A stretch of 64,000 nucleotides of DNA from Caballeronia udeis (GTDB lineage Bacteria; Pseudomonadota; Gammaproteobacteria; Burkholderiales; Burkholderiaceae), in NCBI RefSeq assembly GCF_001544555.2, contig NZ_FCOK02000013.1:82421-146420 (forward strand), given 5' to 3'. Positions 54,465 through 62,438 of this stretch are shown here, piece after piece. Made by a program: the position numbers and the translations under genes. Numbering within the stretch: the stretch's first letter is position 1; each line of letters begins with the position of its first letter. The notes beneath the pieces are model-generated. The model was not told the DNA's origin. It did no database searches and saw only the letters and a list, made by a program, of their open reading frames with translations.

Positions 54465-55484
54465 ATGACCTTACTGATTACCGGCGGCACCGGCTTCGTG
54501 ATGAGCGTGGTTGCCCGCGAATGGCTCGAACGCCATCCGGAGCGTCGCGCCGTGATTCTCGACCGCGCGGGACTCGATGCCACCGCCGCTGCCTACTTCG
54601 AGCCCGTGCGCGAGCGCCTGAGTCTGATTCAAGGCGATGTCCGCGACTCTTCCAACTGGTCCGCCGAACTCGATCGTCATGAGATCACGGAAGTCGTGCA
54701 TGGCGCGACCGTCACGCCGATCTCGCGCGGAAGCGCCGAGGAGGCGCGTGTGCAACCGGAGGCGCTGATGCCGGCGAAGATCGTGGAAGTGAATCTGATG
54801 GGCACGGTACAACTTCTCGAATGGGCGCGGCAAAGCAAACAGGTGCGGCGTTTCGTCTATGTCAGTTCGGGGTCCGTGTACCGGCATCATGGGCCGGACT
54901 GGTCCCGCGAAGCCTTGCCCGAGGACGGCTACGTCGCGCCGCTCACGCTCTATGGCATCTCCAAGTTCGCCGCCGAGATGGTGGTGAACCGCTATGCCGA
55001 TCTGTTCGGTCTGTCGGCTGCATCCGTGCGGCTTTCGTCCATCTACGGTCCCATGGACCGCGCCACCGAAAGCCGCCACTTTCGCCACGTGCCGAACCGC
55101 GTCGCACAGATGGCGCTCGACGGCGTCGTGATCCGCCCCAACAACCTCGAACCCATCGGCGACTACCTGCATTCCGTTGACGCCGCCCGCGCCATCCTCG
55201 CGCTCGCCCAAGCGCCGCAGCTTCGCTACCGGCACTACAACGTGGCAAGCGGCGTGGCGGTGAGCATCGGCGAGATCATTGGCTGGGCGTCTGAGAAGGT
55301 GCCGGGCGTGCGCTACGAAGTGAGCACGGCCGACACGGCCAACGTCGTCCAGGATCCGAACCTGAACGGCGGCATGTGGGGCGCCTACGACATCGCCCGC
55401 CTCGAACGGGACACCGACTGGCGGCCGCGTCCGGTGCGCGAAGCATTTCACGACTACATGGACTGGCTTGCGCTAAACCGCTAA
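54465..55484 (+). CDS. NAD-dependent epimerase/dehydratase-family protein
   Basis: 339 residues, ATG 54465 with AGGAAT upstream. Extended SDR. It opens MTLLITGGTGFVMSVVAREW; the GxxGxxG loop ends in Met instead of Gly. Other motifs are LSLIQGDVRDSSN, VVHGATVTPIS, VYVSSGSVYR, YGISK (YxxxK), VRLSSIYGPMDRA and RPNNLEPIGDYLHSVDAARA. Similar to UDP-sugar epimerase-like enzymes but with a changed glycine loop; in this context a sugar nucleotide substrate is not obvious. It may act on a hydroxy-acid or sugar-like part of the imported compound. Confidence 0.82.
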   Translation: MTLLITGGTGFVMSVVAREWLERHPERRAVILDRAGLDATAAAYFEPVRERLSLIQGDVRDSSNWSAELDRHEITEVVHGATVTPISRGSAEEARVQPEALMPAKIVEVNLMGTVQLLEWARQSKQVRRFVYVSSGSVYRHHGPDWSREALPEDGYVAPLTLYGISKFAAEMVVNRYADLFGLSAASVRLSSIYGPMDRATESRHFRHVPNRVAQMALDGVVIRPNNLEPIGDYLHSVDAARAILALAQAPQLRYRHYNVASGVAVSIGEIIGWASEKVPGVRYEVSTADTANVVQDPNLNGGMWGAYDIARLERDTDWRPRPVREAFHDYMDWLALNR

Positions 55485-55504
55485 CTAGCCGCTCCTGAAC
55501 TACG

Positions 55505-56455
55505 ATGGCCTTATCAAACATGACAAACACGCAGACACCCGGACCCGCGCGGGACTTAATCGGCTACGGCCGCACGCCGCCATTCGTGGTCTGGTCCAAT
55601 GGCGCGAAAGTCGCGATCAACCTCGTGCTGGTCTACGAGGAAGGCTCCGAATACTCGTGGCTCGAGGACAACGGCCGCAACGACAACTGGGGTGAGTACA
55701 ACCTCACGTCGAGCCCGCCGGTGCGCGACCTCGGCACGGAGACGCACTTCGAGTACGGCAGCCGCGCTGGCGTCTGGCGGCTCGCGCGCCTCTTCGACCG
55801 CTACGACGTGCCGGTGACCGTTTCGGCATGCGCCGTCGCGCTGAAGCTCAATCTGGAAGTGGCGGTATGGATGAACGCACGTGGCCACGACCTGCTTGGC
55901 CATGGTCTGCGCTGGTCCGATTACTCGGAGATGAGCCGCGACGAGGAACGCAAACAACTGCACGAAGCCATCGACATGTACACCGCGGTTCTCGGCACGC
56001 GTCCGCTCGGCTGGAACTGCCGCTCGTTTCCGAGCGTGAACACGCGCGAGCTGATCATCGAGGAGGGCGGTTTCCTCTACTACTCGGACCCCTGCAACGA
56101 CGACATCCCGTACTTCATCGACCATGCGAGCGGCAGGCTGCTGGTCGTGCCTTACTCGAAGACGCTCAACGACAGCCGCTACCTGATCGCGCCCGGCTAC
56201 AGCAATCCGCGCGATTTCGCGGCGGACTGCTGCGCGGCGATCGACTACGTGATCGGCGAAGCCGACGAGGCAGGCGGCAAGATGCTGACCATCGCGGTGC
56301 ATGCGCGCTGGAGCGGCCAGCCCAACCGGGCATCGGGTTTGCGCGACGTGCTGGAACACGTGAAGCAACTGAAGGGCGCCGCGGCGTTTATGCGGCGCGA
56401 GGACATTGCCCGGCATTGGCTCGCGCATCACGAATCGTTTGGCGCGAGGGCATGA
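55505..56455 (+). CDS. Polysaccharide deacetylase-fold hydrolase, PuuE/allantoinase-like
   Basis: 316 residues. The N-terminus has the PuuE-type opening DLIGYGRTPPFVVWSNGAKV then AINLVLVYEEGSEYSWLEDN. The NodB-fold core includes EYGSRAGVWRLARLFDRYDV, HDLLGHGLRWSDYSEM, GWNCRSFPSVNTRELIIEEG and the C-terminal LTIAVHARWSGQPNRASGLR. Members of this group are cofactor-independent allantoinases (PuuE) or related cyclic-amide hydrolases, not sugar deacetylases. Together with the hydantoinase and the dihydroorotase-like gene it gives the operon three different cyclic-amide hydrolase folds. It follows the epimerase-like gene by 20 bases. Confidence 0.85.
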   Translation: MALSNMTNTQTPGPARDLIGYGRTPPFVVWSNGAKVAINLVLVYEEGSEYSWLEDNGRNDNWGEYNLTSSPPVRDLGTETHFEYGSRAGVWRLARLFDRYDVPVTVSACAVALKLNLEVAVWMNARGHDLLGHGLRWSDYSEMSRDEERKQLHEAIDMYTAVLGTRPLGWNCRSFPSVNTRELIIEEGGFLYYSDPCNDDIPYFIDHASGRLLVVPYSKTLNDSRYLIAPGYSNPRDFAADCCAAIDYVIGEADEAGGKMLTIAVHARWSGQPNRASGLRDVLEHVKQLKGAAAFMRREDIARHWLAHHESFGARA

Positions 56456-56507
56456 AGGTGATTTCGAACAAGCAGTGGCCGGTAGTCAGGGTAGTCAGGA
56501 GAACGCA

Positions 56508-58154
56508 ATGACCGGCGCGCAGATCGTGGCAAGAATCCTCAAGCAGCAGGGCATGAAGCACATCATCGGGTTTCCGAGCAGCGATCTGTTCGATGCCGCC
56601 GCCGAACTCGATATTCCGCCTGTCATCGCACGTACGCAGCGGGTGGCGGTGAACTTGGCCGAAGGCCATGCGCGGACCACCGCAGGCCGCGACCTGACCG
56701 TCGTGACGGTTCAGTACGGGCCAGGCGCGGAAAGCGCGTTCGGCGGCATCGCGCAGGCCTACAACGACCGTGCGCCGATCCTGTTCCTGCCGACCGGCTA
56801 TCCGCGCGGCTCGGAGGCGGTCGCGCCCAACTTCGAATCGCGCCGCAATTTCCAGCACGTGACGAAGTGGTGCGAATCGGCGATGCGCATCGAGGACCTG
56901 CCGCAGTTGCTGCACAGCGCGATCTCGCGCGTGCGCAACGGTCCGCCCGCTCCGGTGCTGCTGGAATTGCCGGTGGACCTTCTGGCCGAATCGTATGAGC
57001 CGGACCCGTGCGTCTATCGCGACGTGCGCCGCGCGCAGCCGCAAGCCGATGCCCGCGAGATCGACGAGATCGTGACCACGCTGCTCTCAGCCGAATATCC
57101 GGTGATTCTCGCGGGGCAGGGCGTGCTGAATGCCCAGGCATCGCTCGAACTGACCGAGCTCGCGGAACTCGTCAACGTGCCGGTGGCGACCACGCCGAAC
57201 GCGAAGAGCGCGTTCCCGGAGCGGCATCCGTTTTCGCTCGGCACGGCGGGGCGCGCGCGGCCCGCCACGGTCGACCGCTTCATCGAGCGTGCCGACGTGA
57301 TACTTGCGCTCGGCACGAGCCTCACGCGTTCGTATTACATCCTGCCGATTCCGGACGGCAAGACGCTGATGCAGGTGAGCATCGACGAAGCTGATCTCGG
57401 CAAGGACTATCCGATCGCGCTCGGCGTGATCGGTGATTGCAAGTCCGTGCTGCGGCAGATCATCGAACGCGTAAAGCAGGATCCGGCGCTGCAGCGCCGG
57501 CGCGCCGAACCCGGCCATGCACTGAGGCATGAGATCGCCACCGTGCGCCGCGAATTCATGGACAAGTGGATGCCGTTCCTGCATTCGGACAGCACGCCGA
57601 TCTCGCCGTATCGCGTGGTGTGGGAAGTGATGCAGGCCCTCGATCGCGAGCGCTCCATCGTTACGCACGACGCCGGCAATCCACGTGACCAGTTTAGCCC
57701 GTTCTACGACGCCGCCACCTCCGGCAGCTATCTCGGCTGGGGCAAGACGACGCAGCTCGGCAGCAGTCTCGGCTTCGCGCTCGGCGCCAAGCTGGCGCGA
57801 CCCGAGGCGACGGTCGTGAACATCATGGGCGAGGCGGCGTTCGGGATGGTCGGCATGGACTTCGAAACAGCCGTGCGCTGCAGCCTGCCAATCCTCACGA
57901 TCGTGATGCGCAACCACGTGCTGGGCGGTTATGCGGCGAGCATGCCGGTGGCGTCGAGGAAGTATCGGGCGAACCAGATGTCGGGGGAATACGCGCCGAT
58001 CGCGCGCGCGCTCGGCGGCCATGGCGAATGCGTGATCGACCCGGCGCAATTGCGCGCCGCGTTGCTGCGGTGTCTTGCCACCGTGCAGGACGGCCACGCG
58101 GCGCTGCTCGAAGTCGTGACGCACGAGGAAGGGCGGCTAGCGGGTCTGAGCTGA
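56508..58154 (+). CDS. Thiamine diphosphate-dependent enzyme (acetolactate synthase-like) with Gln for catalytic Glu
   Basis: 548 residues; start 56508 has CAGGAGAACGC upstream. Three-domain ThDP enzyme: Pyr domain (FPSSDLFDAAAEL, GRDLTVVTVQYGPGAESAFG), central domain (YPVILAGQGVLNAQASLELT, VILALGTSLTRS) and PP domain with a ThDP-Mg motif starting GEAAFGMVGMDFETAVRCSL and ending at MRNHVL. In acetolactate synthases the Pyr domain carries R-H-E-Q-G-A-A with the ThDP-activating Glu. Here the aligned stretch is RTQRVAVNLAEGHAR, so Glu is Gln (residue 44). Glyoxylate carboligase also lacks this Glu. It could ligate or decarboxylate a 2-oxo acid formed in the pathway. FAD-binding residues were not assessed. 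Confidence 0.85.
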   Translation: MTGAQIVARILKQQGMKHIIGFPSSDLFDAAAELDIPPVIARTQRVAVNLAEGHARTTAGRDLTVVTVQYGPGAESAFGGIAQAYNDRAPILFLPTGYPRGSEAVAPNFESRRNFQHVTKWCESAMRIEDLPQLLHSAISRVRNGPPAPVLLELPVDLLAESYEPDPCVYRDVRRAQPQADAREIDEIVTTLLSAEYPVILAGQGVLNAQASLELTELAELVNVPVATTPNAKSAFPERHPFSLGTAGRARPATVDRFIERADVILALGTSLTRSYYILPIPDGKTLMQVSIDEADLGKDYPIALGVIGDCKSVLRQIIERVKQDPALQRRRAEPGHALRHEIATVRREFMDKWMPFLHSDSTPISPYRVVWEVMQALDRERSIVTHDAGNPRDQFSPFYDAATSGSYLGWGKTTQLGSSLGFALGAKLARPEATVVNIMGEAAFGMVGMDFETAVRCSLPILTIVMRNHVLGGYAASMPVASRKYRANQMSGEYAPIARALGGHGECVIDPAQLRAALLRCLATVQDGHAALLEVVTHEEGRLAGLS

Positions 58155-58178
58155 TTGCATTTCAACGGGAGAGTGACG

Positions 58179-59501
58179 ATGTTCGATCTGCTGCTGCGCG
58201 GCGGAACCGTGATCAACGCGACGGGAGCGCTGCGCGCCGACCTCGGCGTGATGGGTGGTCGCGTGGCCGCTTTGCTCGCGCCGGGCGAACCTGCCGCCGC
58301 GCGTGCGGAGCATCGGGTGGGTGGATGTTATCTGCTGCCGGGTCTCGTCGATGCCCATGTGCACCTGCGCGAGCCGGGTCTGACGCACAAGGAGGACTTC
58401 ACGTCGGGCACGCGCGCGGCGGCGGCGGGTGGCGTGACGACCCTGCTCGACATGCCCACCGACGAACCGTGGACCAGCACCGCCCGCGAACTGCGGGACA
58501 AGATGCGCTCGGCCGCGGGGCGCCTGCATGTCGACGTCGGCTTCCAGGTGGCGCTGCGGCATGATCTTGCGGACCTCGAATCGACTCGTGCATTGAATCC
58601 CGTATCGTTCGAAGTCTTCACTGCAGACGTGCCCGCCGCGTTCCTTCACGAGACACAAAGCGACCTCGTGCGGGCCTTGAAGGCGCTTGCTCCGCTCGGC
58701 ATACTCGCCTGTGTCTCGCCGGGAGACCAGTCCATCCTCAACGCGGCCATGGGCGACGGTAGTATCGCGGCGTTTCTTGCGAGCCGTCCGCCGCTTGCCG
58801 AGGCGAGCGGCATCGCGCGGGCTGTGCTCGCCGCAGCCGACACCGGCGCACGCGTGCATGTGCGGCAAACCAATTCGGCGCTCGGCATCGATACATGGCG
58901 GCGCCTGCGCGATCTCGCCGACGTCAGCATCGAAACCACACCGCAGTGCCTGTTCTTCACCGCTGCGGACTACGCGCAGCACGGCGCGAACCTGAAGGCG
59001 TCTCCGCCGATGCGCGAGCGCGCCGACGTCGAAGCCATGCGCGCCGCCATGCGCGATGGCCTGATCGACATCATCGCGACCGATCACGCGCCGCATGCGC
59101 GCGAAGAGAAGGCCGCGCATTACGATGCCTTTGCGGACGTGCCGGGCGGCATGCCGGGCGTGCAGACGCTGCTTGCCACGATGCTGCATTTCGTTGCGAC
59201 CGGCGATATCGATCTGCCCGCGCTGGTGAGGATGTGCTCGGCGAATCCGGCACAACGCTTCGGGCTCGGCGAGCGCAAGGGCGCGCTCATGCCCGGGCGC
59301 GACGCCGACATCCTGGTCCTCGATCCCGCGCAAACCACGCGGATCACCAACGCCGGCCAGCTCTCGCGCGCGGCCTACACGCCATTCGACGGCATGCAGG
59401 TTCAGGGCCGACTGACAGCCGTGTATCTGCGCGGCGTGCAGGTCGACGACATGAAACCAGCGGGACAAGTCATCGGAGATGAAGCACATGGGCATGCTTG
59501 A
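58179..59501 (+). CDS. Dihydroorotase/allantoinase-like amidohydrolase lacking several metal ligands
   Basis: 440 residues; start 58179 after GGGAGAGTGACG. The fold is clear: FDLLLRGGTVINATGALRAD, LPGLVDAHVHLREPGLTHKE (HxH, near residue 60), RAAAAGGVTTLLDMPTDEPW and IDIIATDHAPHAREEK (Asp, near 302). The other binuclear ligands are changed. The carboxylated Lys position reads VSFEVFTAD (Glu), the first His segment (VHAE) reads LACVSPGDQ, and the second (CHVS) reads HVRQTNS. The DHO-type TPHHL motif is also changed, to TPQCLFF. It could be a mononuclear enzyme or a non-catalytic partner. It overlaps the following SDR gene. Confidence 0.85.
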   Translation: MFDLLLRGGTVINATGALRADLGVMGGRVAALLAPGEPAAARAEHRVGGCYLLPGLVDAHVHLREPGLTHKEDFTSGTRAAAAGGVTTLLDMPTDEPWTSTARELRDKMRSAAGRLHVDVGFQVALRHDLADLESTRALNPVSFEVFTADVPAAFLHETQSDLVRALKALAPLGILACVSPGDQSILNAAMGDGSIAAFLASRPPLAEASGIARAVLAAADTGARVHVRQTNSALGIDTWRRLRDLADVSIETTPQCLFFTAADYAQHGANLKASPPMRERADVEAMRAAMRDGLIDIIATDHAPHAREEKAAHYDAFADVPGGMPGVQTLLATMLHFVATGDIDLPALVRMCSANPAQRFGLGERKGALMPGRDADILVLDPAQTTRITNAGQLSRAAYTPFDGMQVQGRLTAVYLRGVQVDDMKPAGQVIGDEAHGHA

Positions 59502-60261
59502 AAACAGGGTGGCCATCGTCACGGGCGCGAGTTCAGGACTCGGCCGCGCCATCGCGATCCGCTATGCGAGTGAAGGCGCAAGCGTGGTGCTGGCCGATTT
59601 GCGCGACGCGCCGATCGAGGGCGGTGCAAGCACGCAGGAGCTGATCGAGGCGGCGGGCGGCAATGTGTTGGCCTTGCAGGCCGACGTTTCGCAATGGGCC
59701 GATGTCGACCGGCTGGTCACGACGGCCGTCGAACGCTTTGGGCGGCTCGACATCATGGTGAACAACGCGGCGACCTATACCGGCACGAACCTGCTCGAAA
59801 GCACCGAAGAGCAATGGGAGCGCGTGCTGCGCGTGAATCTCTCGGGCATGTTCTTCGGTTGCAAGCGCGCCGTGCAGCAGATGCTCACGCAGGAGCCGGT
59901 GAACGAAGTGCGCGGACGCATCGTGAACATCTCCTCGCAGCACGGCATGGTCGCGTCGCCCGGTGATTTTCCTTACGGCGTGAGCAAGGGCGGCACGGTG
60001 CAACTGACGCGCCAGATCTCCGTGGAGCATGCACGCGACCTGATCGTCTGCAACGCGGTCGCGCCCGGCAAGATCGTCACCGGCAAGCCTGGCGCTGCTA
60101 ACGATCCGCAAGCGCTTGATTACTCGCAGAGGCGCACACCGTGGCCGCGTCTCGGCCGTCCCGAGGACGTGGCGGGCGCCGCACTTTTTCTGGCGAGCGA
60201 TATGGCCACGTTTGTCACCGGCGTCAACCTCATGGTCGACGGCGGATGGATGGCGGGCTAG
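59488..60261 (+). CDS. SDR-family oxidoreductase (glucose/ribitol dehydrogenase-like)
   Basis: 257 residues. The ATG at 59488 was chosen because CGGAG lies nine bases upstream; ATGs at 59479 and 59494 are alternatives. It overlaps the preceding amidohydrolase by 14 bases. Classical motifs are complete: VAIVTGASSGLGRAIAIRYA, ADVSQWADVD, DIMVNNAATY, catalytic IVNISSQHGM, YGVSK, and a C-terminal MATFVTGVNLMVDGGW. Last gene of the catabolic run. Probably acts on an alcohol or ketone intermediate. Confidence 0.9.
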   Translation: MGMLENRVAIVTGASSGLGRAIAIRYASEGASVVLADLRDAPIEGGASTQELIEAAGGNVLALQADVSQWADVDRLVTTAVERFGRLDIMVNNAATYTGTNLLESTEEQWERVLRVNLSGMFFGCKRAVQQMLTQEPVNEVRGRIVNISSQHGMVASPGDFPYGVSKGGTVQLTRQISVEHARDLIVCNAVAPGKIVTGKPGAANDPQALDYSQRRTPWPRLGRPEDVAGAALFLASDMATFVTGVNLMVDGGWMAG

Positions 60262-60296
60262 CCGCCCGCAACCTTGTTCCCGTACGAGCCACCGCC

Positions 60297-61274
60297 ATGA
60301 ACCAACTCTCCGCCATGCGCATGTTCGCGAAGGTCGCCGAATCGCTGAGTTTCGCGATTGCCGCGAAGCAACTGCACGTGTCGACTGCGATGGTGACGCG
60401 CGGCGTCGCCACGCTCGAGGCGCACCTGAACATCCGGCTGCTGAACCGCACCACCCGGCAGGTGTCGCTCACCGAGGCGGGTCATGAGTACTGGCAGGGA
60501 TGCAAGGAGGTGCTCAAGCAGCTCGACATGCTGGAAGCGAACGTCTCGTCAGCGACGCGCGAGTCAGCCGGCTCCCTGAAGATCGCCGCGCACGAGTCGT
60601 TCGCCGCCACGGATCTCAGCGAGATGGTCGCGGCCTACCATGCGGAAGAGCCGCGCGTGAATTTCGAATTGACGGTGTTCGAGTCCACGCGGGACCTGGT
60701 GGTGGGTAACTACGACCTCTGCTTTACCGCAGAGCGCCGGCTGCGCGATTCGACGCTGGTATGCCGCTCGCTCACGCTGTTCCGCGACGTGATCGTGGGG
60801 TCGCCCGCTTATCTTTCGCGGCGCGACCCGCCGCAAATGCCGCAGGAACTGACGGATCACGACGTGCTCGTGTCCTCTGATATCCCCGCGCGCTACTGGG
60901 AATTCTGCGACGCCTACGGTTCGCACCGCGTGCCGCTGCGCCCGATCGTCAGTTCGTCGAATCTTCTCGTGGTGAAACGGGCGGCGAAGTCGGGAATCGG
61001 CATCGCGCGGCTGCCGGCCTCGCTGATCGAGAAGGAGTTGCGGGAAGGTACGCTCCAGCCGCTATTGCAGGCGTTCGAGCTCGAGAACAACGAACGCACC
61101 GTATGGATGCTGTATTCGGGGCATCGCTACATGACGCAGCGCGTGCGCGGCTTTGTGGACTTCGTCGCCGACCGCTACCGGCACACGGCCTTGGCGCCAA
61201 CGGCCTTCGACATGATTTCCGCCGCGCATTTCGGCCGCGTAGTCCATGCGGGGATCGAGAGTTCCCAGAACTGA
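60297..61274 (+). CDS. LysR-family transcriptional regulator
   Basis: 325 residues, ATG 60297. The winged helix reads MNQLSAMRMFAKVAESLSFA, IAAKQLHVSTAMVTRGVATL and LNIRLLNRTTRQVSLTEAG. This is the DsdC/'CrgA' group type with MxxFxxVxExxSF. The effector domain follows (LKIAAHESFAATDLSEMVAA, VNFELTVFESTRDLVVGNYD). It lies 35 bases after the catabolic run, in the same orientation, and is probably a second regulator of it or of the following SDR and porin genes. A hairpin with a T-rich tail follows its stop. Confidence 0.9.
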   Translation: MNQLSAMRMFAKVAESLSFAIAAKQLHVSTAMVTRGVATLEAHLNIRLLNRTTRQVSLTEAGHEYWQGCKEVLKQLDMLEANVSSATRESAGSLKIAAHESFAATDLSEMVAAYHAEEPRVNFELTVFESTRDLVVGNYDLCFTAERRLRDSTLVCRSLTLFRDVIVGSPAYLSRRDPPQMPQELTDHDVLVSSDIPARYWEFCDAYGSHRVPLRPIVSSSNLLVVKRAAKSGIGIARLPASLIEKELREGTLQPLLQAFELENNERTVWMLYSGHRYMTQRVRGFVDFVADRYRHTALAPTAFDMISAAHFGRVVHAGIESSQN

Positions 61275-61294
61275 GCACTTGACTCGAACGCTGG

Positions 61295-61330
61295 CCGATT
61301 CTTGAAGAATCGGAATCCTAATTTTTTCGC
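61295..61330 (+). terminator. Probable intrinsic terminator after lysR
   Basis: The sequence CCGATTCTTGAAGAATCGG (61295-61313) folds into a 7-8 bp stem and is followed by AATCCTAATTTTTTCG with six T residues. The gap between stem and T-run is longer than ideal, so termination may be partial. Confidence 0.55.
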
Positions 61331-61398
61331 CAGCTTGATGCAGTACTTTTTTCACCTCAACTATCGCTGGTTGCAAGACCGGCAAGACAGGACACGTC

Positions 61399-62184
61399 AT
61401 GGATTTGGGTATTGGCAACAAAACGGCGCTGGTAACGGGCGCTGGCGGCGGTCTCGGCCGGGCAATCGCCATCGCGCTCGCGCGCGAAGGCGTCAAAGTG
61501 GCACTCGCGGACATCAACGCCGCCGCCCTCGATGCCGCGGCAGAGGCGATACGGGAAACGGGAGCGGATGTGCTGGCGCTGGAATGGGATATCGGCGACC
61601 TGTCTTTCGTCGATGCCCGGATCGGCGCGATCGAAGCACGCTTTGGCAGCGTCGACATCCTGGTCAACAACACAGGTGGACCGCCGCCCACGCCGGCATC
61701 CGGCCAGCCCGTCGAGCTTTGGGAAAAGCATTTCCGCTCGATGGTGATGTCGGTGATTGCGATCACCGACCGAGTCCTTCCCGGCATGCGCGCCAAGCAA
61801 TGGGGGCGCGTGGTGACGAGCGCCTCATCGGGCGTGGTCGCGCCCATTGCCGGACTGGCCATCTCGAACGCGCTGCGCATGTCGCTCGTCGGATGGTCAA
61901 AAACGCTTGCGCGCGAAGTCGGCCGGGATGGAATCACGGCGAACGTGGTCGTGCCCGGCCGCATCGGAACGGACCGGATACGCTTTCTCGATGAGGCGAA
62001 AGCGAAACGGGAAGGGCGCACCGTGGAGTCCGTTTCGGGCGAAAGCACCGCGTCGATCGCGATGGGGCGATATGGCGAGCCGGAGGAATATGCCAATGCG
62101 GTCGTGTTCCTCGCCAGCGCGAACGCGTCTTATACGACCGGGTCCATCATGCGGGTGGATGGCGGGTTGATAGCGAGCGTCTGA
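61399..62184 (+). CDS. Atypical SDR-family protein (3-oxoacyl-ACP reductase-like, no YxxxK)
   Basis: 261 residues. It starts MDLGIGNKTALVTGAGGGLG, with a good cofactor loop, and continues VDILVNNTGGPPP. At the active site the catalytic Ser is present (VVTSASSGVVAPI), but where YxxxK should lie the sequence is GLAISNALRMSLVGWSKTLA, without Tyr or Lys in register. This pattern is known from the BKR-like atypical SDR group. It ends TTGSIMRVDGGLIASV. Activity as a standard dehydrogenase is therefore uncertain. It stands alone between lysR and a porin. Confidence 0.82.
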   Translation: MDLGIGNKTALVTGAGGGLGRAIAIALAREGVKVALADINAAALDAAAEAIRETGADVLALEWDIGDLSFVDARIGAIEARFGSVDILVNNTGGPPPTPASGQPVELWEKHFRSMVMSVIAITDRVLPGMRAKQWGRVVTSASSGVVAPIAGLAISNALRMSLVGWSKTLAREVGRDGITANVVVPGRIGTDRIRFLDEAKAKREGRTVESVSGESTASIAMGRYGEPEEYANAVVFLASANASYTTGSIMRVDGGLIASV

Positions 62185-62256
62185 CAGCGGGCTTCGGAGG
62201 TGCGATCTGATTTCGTGGCAAGAATTTGCATCAGTAATCCTATGTAATTATTTTTA

Positions 62257-62295
62257 TCCGCTCCACTCGACTCCGCTCTTCGAGTGGAGCGGATA
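62257..62295. repeat. 15-bp perfect inverted repeat upstream of the porin
   Basis: Arms ATCCGCTCCACTCGA (62257-62271) and its exact complement (62281-62295) enclose 9 bases. No T-run follows on either strand, so it is not a standard terminator. It lies 144 bases upstream of the porin start in an AT-rich region and could be an operator, a factor-dependent terminator of the SDR gene, or an RNA structure in the porin leader. Confidence 0.6.
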
Positions 62296-62438
62296 CAACA
62301 GATTTCAGGCAATTCTGTATTTCAAATCAGCAGTATTTCGTCAACTTTAATGTTTACTCCATTGCACATGAACAAATTCCGGTGGAAGAACGTTTTCCCA
62401 TCAATTCACGCATTTTATTGACAAGAGGATCGACCGAA

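Noticed and set aside
58137..59552. 471-codon frame antisense to the dihydroorotase-like gene
   Set aside because: His/Arg/Gln-rich, no motifs; mirrors the codon bias of the plus-strand gene.
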